This document shows, in pieces, positions 12,048-25,656 of a DNA stretch of 64,000 nucleotides. The stretch spans positions 325,001 through 389,000 of the forward strand of contig JAJTWR010000338.1 of NCBI GenBank assembly GCA_021613335.1, written 5' to 3'. The notes beneath the pieces are model-generated. The model was not told where the DNA came from and did no database searches. It saw only the letters and a list, made by a program, of their open reading frames with translations. This stretch comes from Whitmania pigra. Lineage: Eukaryota > Annelida > Clitellata > Hirudinida > Haemopidae. Made by a program: the position numbers and the translations under genes. Every line of letters begins with the position of its first letter. Positions within the stretch are counted from its first letter, which is position 1.

Positions 12048-15000
12048 TTCAATGAATAACTACTGTCTTCTGCTTTCATTAATTTTTATTTAATTACTGA
12101 CGAGTAAGTATCCCAACGAACGGACATTATCTAATTACGCCAATTATCTAGGTTACACCCTCACCGATATTCGTAACAGTTGTTTTCCAAAATCTGATCA
12201 CCATAGCAACAGATAAAATTAAGGTTGGATTTAACGCAATCTTGCTTTGACTCGTCTTCCAACCAGTTCGTATTTCCATAATATGCAAAACAACCGGGCA
12301 TCAGAGGTCAAAAAATTGTTATTCTAGTTATCTGTTATATTTTTATAGAAGTTTTCGCTTGATGCACGATGCAAATTGTTACCGCAGAAAAGTTTTCGTG
12401 GATTATCTCATTCACGTACACATTCAAACATGCAAATTCTATTCAAGCCCATCGTCGCTTATATTTTTCAATCACTTTATGCCGTTTCGTTTCAGCTTCA
12501 TTTGACTCAACAAGACTTCGTCGTTTGCAAACCGTCCTCAACACTCCGTCTAGAAATGAACTCTAACGAACATTTACGAACCGCTTGTTTTACGAATGAA
12601 ACCAGTTTTGCTTCGCATCCACGATTTAAGGTGCTTTCCACGATTTACGAGGAATTGTAGCAATTTTTCGAATAAAAAAACTTGAAAAGCCAAAACTTAC
12701 CGAATGAATGGCCTCCTGCGCGATGCAGGGTTACGACTTCGGTAATGAATTTGATAGTCGCATTGTTACGGAGCATTGCAAATGGCTTCTCACGTAATCG
12801 GATTTGTCATCCAAGAAAAAGACATTCGTCAGCTATCCATACAAATGAGAGCACGCCATCCCGGGCAGAAATTCAGTCCATTCTTGACATGGTTCGTGAG
12901 AACCACAATCAATTTGCTTAAGGACGTAATCTGCTCTCGCTCAGAAATTTTTTTTGCGCTCGTTCTTGCATGTTTTTGGATCGTTTTGTTGCATATTTAC
13001 AACTCAAAAGTCATTGGGCGAATTCAAACGTATTCAAAATGATGTCCTTGGCAAGCGTTGGCCAATAATTTTTTTACAAAGCGGAAATTTGAAGATGGAA
13101 GTTCGCTTCGGTTAACCTCAGTTTTTCATTTAATGCACGTCTAAACCCATTTTGCCATACAGGTCAAAAGCCTAGCTTTTCTAAGTTGTACGCAGGGCCG
13201 TCAGTGGGGGGAATAAGTGTCCAGAGGCCTACCTGGACATCTGAACCTTTTATCCGCTCCATTTTCAAATCGACAGGTAGGGTCCGCTGTGTGCAGAGGA
13301 AAAATTCATTTAAGATTAGCATGCTTCCGTTCAGTGAGACTTTAGTCTACCCGACTGTTTTTTAAGTCGTAGGTCAAATTGCATTAATTCTTATGGTCAA
13401 CAGATATGAAACAAAGTCATTGGATAGGTAGCAAAAGTCACTCAAATTGAAATGTATTTCCACTTTAAACAAAGTCATTTATCAGCAACGGAAATCATTA
13501 CTTAATCAACGAAATGCCCCGAAGTCAATGAGTTCATCGTCCTTAAAAGTCAAAGCATATTATGATCTCTACTCAAAACAGAGTTTTCTATGATGTCTCG
13601 TTATTGTCTTAGTAGGACTAAAATAACATGTGACAATGCAGTCCAAAATCATCCCGTAAGAATTTAGCCTTGAAACTATAATAAAGTTCTCCAAGATGAG
13701 GTAGTCAGAGCGCTTGAGTGAAGAACGTGGACCTCCTTTAACTGGGAAAGCCCTTCCCCCAGAAATTCATTCCGACAAGAGGTTGTGGATCAAACTTCCG
13801 TTTCATGCCACGCGCGAAGCTTTCCCCTTGATTGGAAGAAACTAAGAATTCATCTCGTGTTCATGTTTCTGTCCGAAGTATCTTCTAACAAACATTATTT
13901 AACGATTACAAACCACTAACATATCTCCTTAAATTTAATTTTTCAATTCACTAACTTACCGTGGGTAAACACCAAACGAACGATCATCCAATGCCGGGAA
14001 GATGAAACTGGAATAAAATGGATTATGAAAGTGTGATTTCACAGTGCAATGTATATATGAGTTTGCAAAATCTAAAAACTGTTCAAAAGGATGAAACCAA
14101 AGTCACAGAAGGTGGGGATATCTCGAACATTTGAATGACTAACTTCACATGGAAGAACAATGAAAGCTTATCCACTGCACCCGCCCATGCACTAATAAAA
14201 TGAAGTAAAAGCAAAATTAATGACACAAAACAACACGATCAAGTTTGAGGAAAATCCTTACATGAAACAGTGTGGTCAATCATGCTTTGTCGGCAACTTC
14301 ACCCATTTTCTTCTTGATTCCAAATATAAAGAGGCTTCTGAGTTTCGGGATTAAATTGTCAGTCTCCTCCTAACTTACATGTTCACCTTACCCTTCACAA
14401 CAGTTTTCTCAAAACATGTTTTCTGCTTGAATAAACTTCTTGTTGGCAGTAGGAGCTCAACCACGAAGTGGGAACTCCCTGCTGGCCAACTTTATCCATC
14501 TTCGACTTCTTGCTTCCAAATGTAAAGTAGCTTTTGCTTTTATGGATTGTGAGTTAAATCGCCAGTCTTGATCAGCTTCTTCAAACTGCATGTGTAAGCA
14601 CCTTTCACCTTACCCCCTCACAACAATTATCTCAAAATATGTCTTCTGCTTGAATAAACTTCTCGTTGGCAGTAGGAGCTCAACCACGAAGTGGGAACTC
14701 CCTGCTGACCAACTTTATCCATCTTCGACTTCTTGCTTCCAAAAGTAAAGTAGCTTCTGCTTTTATGGATTGTGAGTTAAATCGCCAGTCTTGATCAGCT
14801 TCTTCAAACTGTATGTGTAAGCACCTTTCACCTTACCCCCTCACAACAATTATCTCAAAATATGTCTTCTGCTTGAATAAACTTCTCGTTGGCAGTAGGA
14901 GCTCAACCACGAAGTGGGAACTCCCTGCTGACCAACTTTATCCATCTTCGACTTCTTGCTTCCAAATGTAAAATAGCTTCTGCTTTTCTGGATTGTGAGT

Positions 15001-16453
15001 TAAATCGCCAGTCTTGATCAGCTTCTTCAAACTTACATGTTGTGAGCACTTTTCACCTTACCCTTCACAACAGTAATCTCAAAACATGTCCTCTGCTTGA
15101 ACAAACTTCTCGTTGGCAGTAGGAGCTCAACCATGAAGCGGGAACTCCCTGCTGACCAACTTCATCCATCTCTTCGATTCCAAATGTAAATTAGTTTCTG
15201 CATTCCGAGATTAAATTGCCAGTCAGCTCCTCCAAACTGGAGGTGTAAGCACCTTTCACCTTACGCTTGAATTTCTTAATTCAGATAAATAAAACTTGCA
15301 ATGGCAAGCCAAATTAATCGCAACTCGACTCACGGAATCGGGCGAAGAGCGATCGGCGGAATGAGGCCATCAAGAAGACCGGCAGGAATTTGAATCGGCG
15401 TCTCAACGCTTCGTCTGGCATATACGAATTCCTAGGTTACGAAATCGTTCCGCGAGTAACATATCAGAAAATCTAAACTCATATGTGCCAGGACGTTCTA
15501 TTCTGTAAAGTGCGTAGATAATAAAAGTTTTAGTAAGTTATTTTATGCCTATATTATTTTGTTTTATTTTCGTAAATTTAAGGTCAATTTGGACGAATTA
15601 TAAGGGCGACCTATTTTCTCCAGATTCATTTTTTATAACTCAAATGGCGTCATTTGACCTTAAGTAGTTCCAAACGTGAATTGCCGGTTTAAATTTAGCT
15701 ATGAAATAAATTTGTATATTCCACTAATATTTAATTGATAAATTTTTGGTAATTGAATTTGTTAATTTTTACCACAAAATTTAGTCTTCTGCTTGATTTG
15801 CTCTCTTAAATGCCCTCGCTTCGACATAATAATCATTTAATATAATCATTTCAAATCACAAAATACTTATCCTAAATTTCAAGAAGGAGTTCCATTTTAT
15901 TAAATCCTGTTGAAACCAATTGCACGTTCCTCAAGGTTTTGTGTTAGGTCATTCAACGATATATCAATTGGATATATGACTCCTGCTATCTCTTGACTTT
16001 TGGCTAGAAGTAAATTATGCTAGTTTTTGCTCCCCCTGGAAAAAGCCGAAATGACATCCCCGCAATGCTTTTGTTTTTTGTCGATAGTCATTCACGTTGA
16101 GTCATTATTTTTTACAAATATTGCGCAGAGATTAAATGGATCTGCCGCAAACTCCAGTTATTTCTTTTCAGTTGATCCGACGTGAAACCTTTAACAACTT
16201 TAAAGCACTTTGGCATTACTGATAGCTTTATTTTTTGTTAGACAGCAAAGGACGTTAATATCTGATTTCATATTTTAAAATATGAATAATTTCAATTTTT
16301 GTTCAGAATTTGTGGTGAAATTATTTTAAAAAATATCATGTTTGATAACTTAAAACTGCTTTTGGATCAGCACTGATGATTTGGTAAACACAAAGGATCT
16401 GCTACCAAGTTGTTTTTTAATGCGGGGTTAAGGGAAACGAAACTGACTTTGTC
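12048..16453. other. Intergenic gap between plexin and ATG2
   Basis: No conserved exon could be found in 4.4 kb on either strand. The part 12340-13050 is less AT-rich and has open frames up to 94 codons, but none resembles a known family or has a convincing splice pattern. A 7-bp inverted repeat (tgtccag / ctggaca) lies at 13218-13239. A tandem satellite occupies about 14285-15275. The remainder is unremarkable. The ATG2 promoter should lie toward the right end, but I see no clear TATA or initiator. Confidence 0.7.
14285..15275. repeat. Tandem satellite, ~223-bp unit, about 4.5 copies
   Basis: The anchor gttggcagtaggagctcaa starts at 14442, 14665, 14888 and 15112, a spacing of 223, 223 and 224 bp. 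A more divergent half copy precedes the first anchor. Middle copies are nearly identical; the last is more diverged. Each unit contains ggagctcaaccacgaagtgg, which continues gaactcc and folds as a hairpin of about 11 pairs with a 3-base loop. No recognised RNA or protein gene is in the unit. Confidence 0.85.
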
Positions 16454-18579
16454 ATGTCTTGGTGGCCAGATTTTACGAATGTAAAGGCTTCTGTATTCAC
16501 GGAAGCAATAAAAAAGAAAGCTTGTGGATTCTTATTGCGACGATACGGAGGAAATTGGTTAAAAGAAAAGGCTATCAACTTGGACCAGCTGACATTAGAT
16601 TTATACAATGGACGAGCAAAGTTTACAAATTTTGAGCTGGACGTCGCTGTATGTTTTTGTATTAATATTGAAGTTAATTTGTGATGTCTGACCTGATTTT
16701 TAAAAATTTCGGTTAGAATATCAATGAACTGCTGGACGGTTACAGTCTTCCATTAGAAGTGGTAGATTGTTTTGTCGGCAGTCTCGATATCTTTGTTCCG
16801 TGGGGGTCAATTTTTGCCGACAACTCACAACTGGAAATACAGAATTTGGAAATAACTCTCAGACATCGTGCCAGAAATGTCAAAGAATGTTAGCATCTCA
16901 TTTGTTTAGGCCGCTTATGCACGATTGACATTTTCAAATTGATTTTCAGCTTCTTTGTTTGACTCGATGCTATATAGCAGCATGACGACCAGCATGAAAT
17001 TGGCAGAGGAATGTTTGAAAAATGAAAACACAGAGGATAAAAAGTCTTCCACCTCGATGCCCTATTACGAGGGACTCCACGACCTGGCTTGCACAGTTGA
17101 AGCGAGTTAGAAATCTTTAACACAACTTTTTTTTATAGTTTTCAAACTTTTTTTTAACACGAAAGTTAAATTTTGTCAAATTACAAAAGACAGTTTATTT
17201 GTTCATTTAGTATTTGTGAAAGTCAAAGGAACATTGATAGACACTACTGTATGCTTTGAACACATCAACGAAAACTATACAACAGTCTTTGAACTCAAAA
17301 TAGCAAGGTTCGTTTTTGACCGTATTATTGTTATTGTTGTCATTAGAATTTCCATTACATTAAGATCTAATCTAGCTTCTTTGCCATTACTATTTTTGTG
17401 TTTTTAACTCTGGTGAGTTATTAAAGTTTAACTCATGAAGAATGTCATTAGTAATGGTGATTTTTTAATTCACTCTTTGTGCAAATTAGCTCATAAACAA
17501 CAAAATGCAATATTCATAGTGTGTCGTGTTTGCAATCCATCAGGCATTTGCACTACATTGTAATTTGTGACTTGTGACTGAGCACTGCACAAATAGTCGA
17601 GCATCCAAACATCTCAACATCCTGTTGAGAATCGGTTGGCATCTGCTCCAATTAAAATTCGAGGTCAAGTGGAAAGAGTGCATTTACAGGGTGGAGTACT
17701 TCGACGACGAAGTCGAGAGAACGGGCGTGGTCGCGGACGAGGAAAGGACGCCCGGGAGGGTTTCCGAGGAAAAAGGCGACAAAAAGGTTTGCGACCTTGC
17801 TTCCGTGAGGTCGAAAAACCTCATATTCCAAGGAGTGAAACTCTACATGGGAATCGAAAGAGAGGTTAGTGTCACCAATTGATACTTTAATTGGTAATTA
17901 TAAATAGTTATTTACCATAAGTCCTTGTTTTTGTTTCTGTAATTCATGATCATTATCAGCAACTCAACAAATCCACGATGGGAAGAACTCCGAAACCCAA
18001 CGGCGTGGATTCGATTCTCATCGGCGACTTCGTGGGGAGGCACAAACTTCGCGTCAGCTTCAGTCACGAACAGGAAGCAAATTCTGTCAAAGTAAGAATT
18101 TGTCCAAATCGAAACTTTGTCTGAGTGGTTCAAAGTCGTGGACTCGAGTGCTGTGAGAAATTTTAAGTGCTTCTCGAGCACGTGGAAATCATAAAAAGAT
18201 TATTTCTAATTTGATAAATTAATGATAATTTTGGTCGATAAATGTCGAGTTGCAATTAAATTAAATTTTCAACAGATGTTGATCGAATCTCAAATCGAAG
18301 GCATCAATGTGGCGATGTGTCCCCAAGTTCTGAGTTACATCCATCACATCTGCTCGGACATCTCGGCCTCGATAGGTAAGCGGCCGTCATTTTCGAGCAT
18401 TTTTGATTAAAATTCGCGATTACTTTCAACATTATAATTTCCGACCGATTCAGCCAAACCGGAGCCAGCCGAGAAGTCGATAACTTCCGATGATTACGAG
18501 AAAATAAGGAAGGGAATCGAGGCGCCATCCATGCCGAGCGGAATCGGAGGGGGAGGGAGGCAGAACTTTGTTCCTTCCA
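16454..18579 (+). other. ATG2 N-terminal (Chorein_N) exon block
   Basis: Exons: 16454-16648, 16717-16888, 16950-17105, 17211-17307, 17690-17864, 17960-18091, 18276-18375, 18454-18579. They encode the lipid-entry end of the rod: VPWGSIFADNSQLEIQNLEI, YSSMTTSMKLAEECL and GTLIDTTVCFEHINENYTT follow the ATG2 order. The last exons (IEGINVAMCPQVLSYIHHI) close the conserved N-terminal region before a serine- and glycine-rich stretch (MPSGIGGGGRQNFVPS). Confidence 0.92.
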
Positions 18580-21500
18580 GTGAGTTTGGATGATGCTGAT
18601 TATGATGCTTTTGCTTAGGATGGCGATGATGGTGATTACAATGATGATGATGATGATGACGATGGCGACGACAATGACGATGATGAATTTAGTGTAATTT
18701 GGAAGTCTGCTATGTTTTACATATCTAGTCATGGTCTAGCAATCAGTGTATAATGAGAAATTGAATAAAGTGATTTGTTCTATTTATTATCTAACTATTT
18801 TTATTTAACATTCCAGACAGGGACGACTTCTTCCAATCGATGGCACCCTCTGGGTTCAGTAACTCAGGATTTCAGAGCATGGAAAGCTCCCTTTCCAGCA
18901 TGGTGTCGAGTTGTTCGACCGTCAACGGGGGTCAGTTGTCGATTCTTCAATTGTTCTGTTTTTGATATTTTCCCGTCAATATTTTATCAAATCTACATTG
19001 TTATTTATTTATTTGATTGTAGTCCATTGCACGACTAAGATGATTTGGACTTAAATCTACATTGTAATTGTAACTTCATTTATATAGCGCCACGAGGTGC
19101 TTCTTGCAACCATTTGTGTAGCGCTCCGTACCGAGGCTGGGTTTTGAACACGACGCATTACGACTGTTGCCATTATTGGCATGTGCAGGCATGTAACTCA
19201 TTCGGCCATCCTGCGGGCCATTATTTGATCATTTTAATTAAAGCACCAAATTATTTTTAAGTTCCCAAACAAAGAGGAAAGACTTCCAATAGGCATGGTG
19301 AGTCGAGTGATAAATTAGTGACATTAATGGACATATAAATTAACATGGAGCAACCATGTAAATATAAAAAATATTAAATAAAATAACATAAGAACAACAA
19401 TTGTACAAAAATAATAATAACAAATATTATAAGTTAAATGTTGAACATCAAAATTCCTTCCTCTCTCAAAAGACAAGAAAGCAGAGGAAGATCGAATCTC
19501 TTCGACAGAAGTGTCCCTCAGGGTGTCCTTCGTCTCCCTCATCCTCCTCCACGAGGACACGGCTCACGAGGGGGAGAGTTGGCACGACAACCTGAGGAGT
19601 TTGGAGGACAAGTACCTCAAGGTCATCAAGGGCGTGCCCCTGTCCGGCATTGCAAACTCGTCCGACTTGATAAAGCTGAGGAAACATTTCTCTGCCATTC
19701 TCAACAGAGATCACTTCAGGTGATAATCATTCTCAAATTGTGTGTTATTGGTCACTATTTTGGCATTTGTTTTGATACATCAATTGGTTACTTAAGTTAA
19801 ATGAATCTTCTGCCATTATTTTGGTTGCTTTTTCAAACCCATTGTATCATGATGATAGCTTGATGATGATAATGATGATGATATACAATCATAGAATGAT
19901 GCTTGCCAGTGAATAAGTGTACATATATCTCACCTATTCAAACCACTCCAGCCTCATGTTGAAACACCTCGACATGGTTGCACTCGTCGACAACAAGGAC
20001 AGCAACCACTGCCTCAGGAACAAATTTTTCGACATGGAACTCACGGTTGGACTCGCCGATTTTGCCGAAGCTATCGTTCAGACGGGAGGAAAGGGAATCA
20101 ATTTCTGCCCCGTTAGTCGTATGAGGAGAGAATGATGGAAATGACGATGATGATGATGATGGTGATGATGATGATGACGACGACGACGATGATGATGATG
20201 ATGATGATGGTGGTGGTGATGATGGGGATGATGAAGGTGATAATGATGAAGATGATGATAATTATTGGATTATTGGTAAGATCGATATCTCTGTTGTCGC
20301 AGTGGTTGATGTTCGAAGAAGGATTTCTTGTTGTTCGCGACGAGGAGCTGACGTCCATCGGTCGACCGAGTTTCAAGTTGAAGATTGAACCCCTGGAAAG
20401 AGAGGAAAAGGTTAATCGGCTAACTGATTGAATAAATATCAATATAATAAATTAAAATATTACTGATAAACTATTGAAAGGTTGATCAGTTAACTCATTA
20501 TACAAATATTATTGATAAACCGTTTTAAGTACAACTACACAATAACGGCAATAATTAATCCCTGACAACGTCATTCTAAACGTTCTAGTCATTGATGTCA
20601 CGGTCCTCGTCGTCACCTTTCCTAGTCACGCTCACGACGACCAGGTGTTCCTCGGAATTGGACGTCACGGTTATCAATCGAATCCACTCGATCCTGGCAG
20701 CATTCTCTCCGGTTGTGTCGAACAAATATCTTCAACGAGCGGTAGGCGAACCCATTTCTCGACGTGGTCGAAATTCGAGTTTAAAAATAATAATGCAGAG
20801 GAGTTGCCCATATGTCTTACTAAAAATAACTGCCGAGGAGACAATATGAGGCTTTATGTTAGGTTTTGTTAACAATGTAAATGTTATGTTAAATGGCTGC
20901 TAATTTATAAAATGTTGGAGAACAATCTCATTTATTCATCGCCATGTGATGACTCAATGATATGACATGAACAAACTACTCAAATCATCAGTTAAGTTAA
21001 GCTTAAAAGCTACCATCCATGTACTCATCTCATTTTTTGTTATTCTATTATGGTGATGATGATGATGTTGTAATGATTAAATGATTAAGGTAGTTTTGGC
21101 TGTGAGTGATTCTATTATGATAGCTTTGGTTATTGTGATTATTGTTTTTAATTATGATTATGAGACTTAATTTGATTTTACGCTGCAGAAGGAACCAACT
21201 CAGAGCTTTCTGTTCAACAACGAAGTCGATGACGAATGTCGCGAGAAGATCGCATTTGCTCTTTGCAGCTCGTGCTGGATCTGCAAAATAAGGTGATCGA
21301 TCATGACATTTATTTTTTATGGTGATGGTGATGATGACGATGATGGTGGTAGTGGTTGTAAGTGAAATTTCTTATGATTCTACACAGCCAAACAATTAGT
21401 TTAATTAATGTGTATCACCATTAACTAGACATCACCATCAATTGCATATAAAAAACAGATCATCATGCCTTTGCGCCTCGGTAAGGAGCGCTATATAAAT

Positions 21501-24500
21501 GGCTGCAAGAAGCGCCTCTGATGCTATGCATATGACACTACATAAATGAAATTACAATTACAATCATCACCATTGTTCGCCCTTTGAGTAGCCTAACCCT
21601 TATCCCCATCCGTGTTCAGGTTCCCGAAAGCAGATTTGACGGAGACTTCTCGACGTCGAAAGGGCGGACGTCATCTCCACGACGACTCGTTGTTATTCGA
21701 GATTCAAAAACTGAACCTGAAAACAGAACTCATTCTCATGGGGAATGAATTTCAGGATTTTGAGCTTTATTTCATGTCTGCTAAAGGTGCTTTTGGAATC
21801 ACTTCTATTTTACATATTAAAAATATTTATTACTTAGGAATAATTTTTAAAAAATTTTATTTATTTTGATTTCATCTCGATGTTTCTCATCTCTAAGGAC
21901 ATTTGATGACGAGCACCGAATCCCACTGCCTGCTTCACATCTCGAGCAATCTATTCGTCAAAGGTCAAGACGACGGATTCGATTGGCCGAGGTATCGTCC
22001 AATGACATTCAATTGCCATTGGCCTTTGGTCGAGAAATTGATTATCAATGATGCATCCTATTGCAGGATCAAGGTGAGACTCAGTTCTGGCTCCAGTTCA
22101 ATCCTTGGCAGTGGCATGAACTTCTCGGTGAAGGAGTTGGATCCGATGTCTGCTAGTTTCTACCCGATGATGGCTCAGGGCAGCAGAGCTCCGTTCTCTT
22201 CGAAGAGGAGGCAGTTTAAGAATCGAGAGGTTTCGCATTCGTTCTGCTATCGGGTTGAATTTATTTAGGTTCAATCATTCAATCAATTAATCAACTAATT
22301 AATGAATCATTCAATCAATTAACCAACTAATTAATGAATCATTCAATCAATTAATTAATCATTCAATCAGTCAATTTCTTAGCTTCGATCAATCGATGTG
22401 TTCCTAAAGTTTAACAACCACTTGTTTAAAAGTTAATCGAGCCTGGTGAAAGAAGCGAGATGACCTCGTTCTTGGACAACGAGGGCAACAATTCGTCCAT
22501 CACCATCGACGCCAACCTCCAGCAAGTGCTGCTCTTCCTTCCCAACAAGAATGCTCTTGAACTCCTCTACAACAGGTTGTCGAACGTGTGTGTGCGTGTG
22601 AGATGCCTTGTTTGTTGTGAAACACGTGCACGTGAAATGCATTGCTTGCTATTGTTGTTGTTGTTGTTGTTGACTTGCAACTTTTTTAAAAGTTGTTTCT
22701 AGTCTAAACCTTAAACAGAATTTTAAGATTTATATGATCTAAGATTATTAAAGATGATAAATTTGTTTAGGAAATTGCGTAATTGTAATTACCGATTTCA
22801 CTAACTAAACGGAAGTCATAATTAAACATCCCTATCAAATAATAACAGTGATATAAAATAATAAGTGATACTTTACAATAATAATCCTAAATAATAATAA
22901 ATTGTGAACTCGATGAACTCCAGACTTCTCGGAGACATGCTACTGTGGACTCCGGCGATTCCGGCAAACCTTTCGTTCGACGGTCCGTCTGCTGCTCCGT
23001 TGTTCGTCGAACAAAACCTGCTTTTCACCTCGGACATGAGGAGCCCTTCTGATGAAAATGGTTCGTCATAAGCTGTTGTAAGCGGTCATAAGCTGTTATA
23101 AAGTATGATATAGATTGTGATAAGATGTGATAAATGATGACAATTTGTTATAAACGTGATAAGCTTTGATATATTCCTCGTTGATAAGCCATACCATCGT
23201 TTTTGCTGGCCGATAATATTCGATTATTGCCGTGAACAAGGTGATTCAATTGAATGAGTGTTATGCATAAAATGATTAAGTAAATTTAATTGTTAAATTA
23301 ATTAAATTGAGCAAAACGTGAGTAATTATTCATTGCTTGGTTAGTTCACGACCAGGATGACTTTGATGAGATGAAGACCGAACTGCCCGAGAAGCAGAGC
23401 AGGATTTGCATCTCCATCTTCATTCAGGAAGGGAGGATTGTTGCAGATGTCCAGGTTGGAGAAAGATTGAATGTTGGTAGTTGATTGTTGAAGGTTGGTT
23501 GTTGAATGCTGGCTGTAGTGAGGCAAACAATTTGTTTATTATTGAAGATAAATTATGCATATCCATATTTAACATATATTTGTTCAATGTAGCTGTACAT
23601 ATGGCTGCTGGCTGCTTATTATTTGATGTGTAGGCACATATGCCTTGCTTTGCTGAGTTGGACATTTATTTATTATTAAACATGATTTCAATTAATTATT
23701 ATTAAATATTATTTTAATTAACAATTAACCCTATTGCAGGACTCCCATCAACCACGACGATTCGTGGTATCTCTGACTGACCTTGCCCTCCCATTGGTCT
23801 CTTGTTACCATGGGGACCCACTCCTTCATTACTTCTGCATGCAGGCATCATCACTGGACCTCAGTCACTCGGGTTGGTTGGTTCTCGAAGCTGATTGAAG
23901 AAGTATTTCCATGTTTGGATGTTTGCATATTTGGATGTTTGGGTGTTTGGGTGTTTGTACGTATGGGTGTTCTTGGAGTATTCTGGCATACTTGACATAA
24001 TTTTGTGATTTATTTTATTTTATTTATTTTATTTCATTTCAAAATTTATATTTACTCATCCAGCTATCACCGACAGTCAGAGGGGCTCCACTGGATACGA
24101 TATCCATGCAAGAATGGATGGAAAGAACTGGAAGAAGATCCTCCAGGTCAACAAGGACAATCTGGGCTTGGAAAGGTTTTGCTCGTCGAGGGACGTCATG
24201 TCGATGACGTTGATGATCAGGGAGGAGAGCGACCAACTTGTGGTTTGTTGTCTCGAATATTGAATATTAAATATTGAATATTGAATATTAAACATTGAAT
24301 TTTAAATATTGATGTTCAATACCTCTCCTATTAAACCGATAAGAAATTTAAAAGATGACTTTAGCATGAAACTTTTAGTTCATTTGTAATGTTTATGTTT
24401 TGATATTTAATGCATGACATCCGTCGTACGCAGCACTACAAGTTGGCAGTGAAGCTGAGGAACTGTTCTCTCGTTCACGTCGACATGCCCAAGGATGAAC

Positions 24501-25623
24501 AGCATTGGATCTTCCAGGTATTCGTTCGTCGCTTCTTCCGTCCATCCACACTGTACCTTTATTTTATTCGTTTATTCGATTGAAGTTCGTTGCATTAACT
24601 AGAATGATTTGGACTCAACGCAATTTGAGCATTTTGTTTCATCTTAATTTAAATTTTTTTTTAAATTCTTATTTTTAGCTGATGGAACTGTTCAGCTTGG
24701 TCGACTACGACATCCCCGGTTATCAACTGCCCCAGTCCATCTCCGAGCTGCACCTGAGTCTTGAGAATTGTGCCGTCGAGTACAGACCCACGCTCCTCCC
24801 ACACCACGTTCTTCTCTTCTGCGAGTCGGTTCACGTCACCAGCAACGCCATACCCGAGGCCGTCGGGTACAAACTCAAGTCGGTTCCGAGGAGATTCCAT
24901 TCGTTCATTTTTGGGCATTTTGTTCGTTTGCTGTTTTTTGTACACTTGTTAGGGGCTCTTCATGTTGTTACTCCTGGACCTTGTTATGACTGCCAGGGTC
25001 TTTTTAATGAATAAATGATTTTGTAAATTTTGTTTTGTGATGCTAGTTGTTTTTTTTATGCACTTTTATTAAGTAAATGAAATTATTGTGCTTGTTGATT
25101 TTGTTGCTGATGTTGTTGCTGATGTTGTCGTTGATGTTGTTGTTGATGTTGTCGTTGATGTTGTCGTTGATGTTGTCGTTCCAGCATTTGGATCGAGGAC
25201 ACGGGACTCTTCATATCGAGCAGACAAACGCACAAAAAGATTGACCTCAAGAGAGGCTTGTGTTTTTCATTTCATTTTCAAACATTCAATTCGTTTATTT
25301 ATTTATTAATTATTTTCAAATGTTTTAATTTGTCTATTGATTTATTTACTCTAATTATTCCATACATTCAATTGCTTTTGAATGTCATGATAAAGCTACT
25401 TTGGACATTAGTAATAAATAAATATTGAACAATTATAGTTAATTAATTATTTTCATCATTATTACTTAAACGTGATGAAGTATCAGTTGATATTGACCTA
25501 ATTGATTCGTAAAGTTTATTTTCAGACTTCGTGTGCGTAGCTGACATTAATTCATTTGACCTTTCCTTGAAACAACTGAAGGATTTCAATGAAGAAAGGG
25601 TAATGATGGTGATGCTGATGATG

Positions 25624-25656
<33 letters not shown>

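Larger units (their letters stand above)
18817..25255 (+). other. ATG2 central rod exon block
   Basis: Exons: 18817-18930, 19262-19297 (36 bp), 19473-19719, 19952-20111, 20303-20410, 20589-20741, 21189-21292, 21620-21786, 21898-21991, 22067-22229, 22433-22575, 22924-23060, 23345-23454, 23740-23872, 24064-24242, 24434-24517, 24679-24878, 25185-25255. Conserved islands include LDVTVINRIHSIL, GQDDGFDWPR, NKNALELLYNRLLGDMLLW and LHLSLENCAVEYRPTLLP. The first exons are variable and serine-rich, as in other ATG2 proteins. The junction 24878|25185 uses aa|gtcggt because it restores the conserved YKLNIWIEDTGLFIS. The 36-bp exon is the least certain, but phase requires it or an equivalent. Confidence 0.85.

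Noticed and set aside
12369..13042. Overlapping open frames in the intergenic gap
   Set aside because: No family motif, no usable splice or polyA context, several frames equally open. A lineage-specific RNA cannot be excluded.
14442..14515. Resemblance of the satellite anchor to U1 snRNA stem I (ggcag...ccacgaagtgg...ttatccat)
   Set aside because: No 5' ACTTACCTG, no Sm site, and the rest of the unit does not follow U1; likely chance.
14285..15275. Regularly spaced repeats considered as a CRISPR-like array
   Set aside because: The whole 223-bp unit is repeated, there are no unique spacers, and the DNA is animal nuclear.
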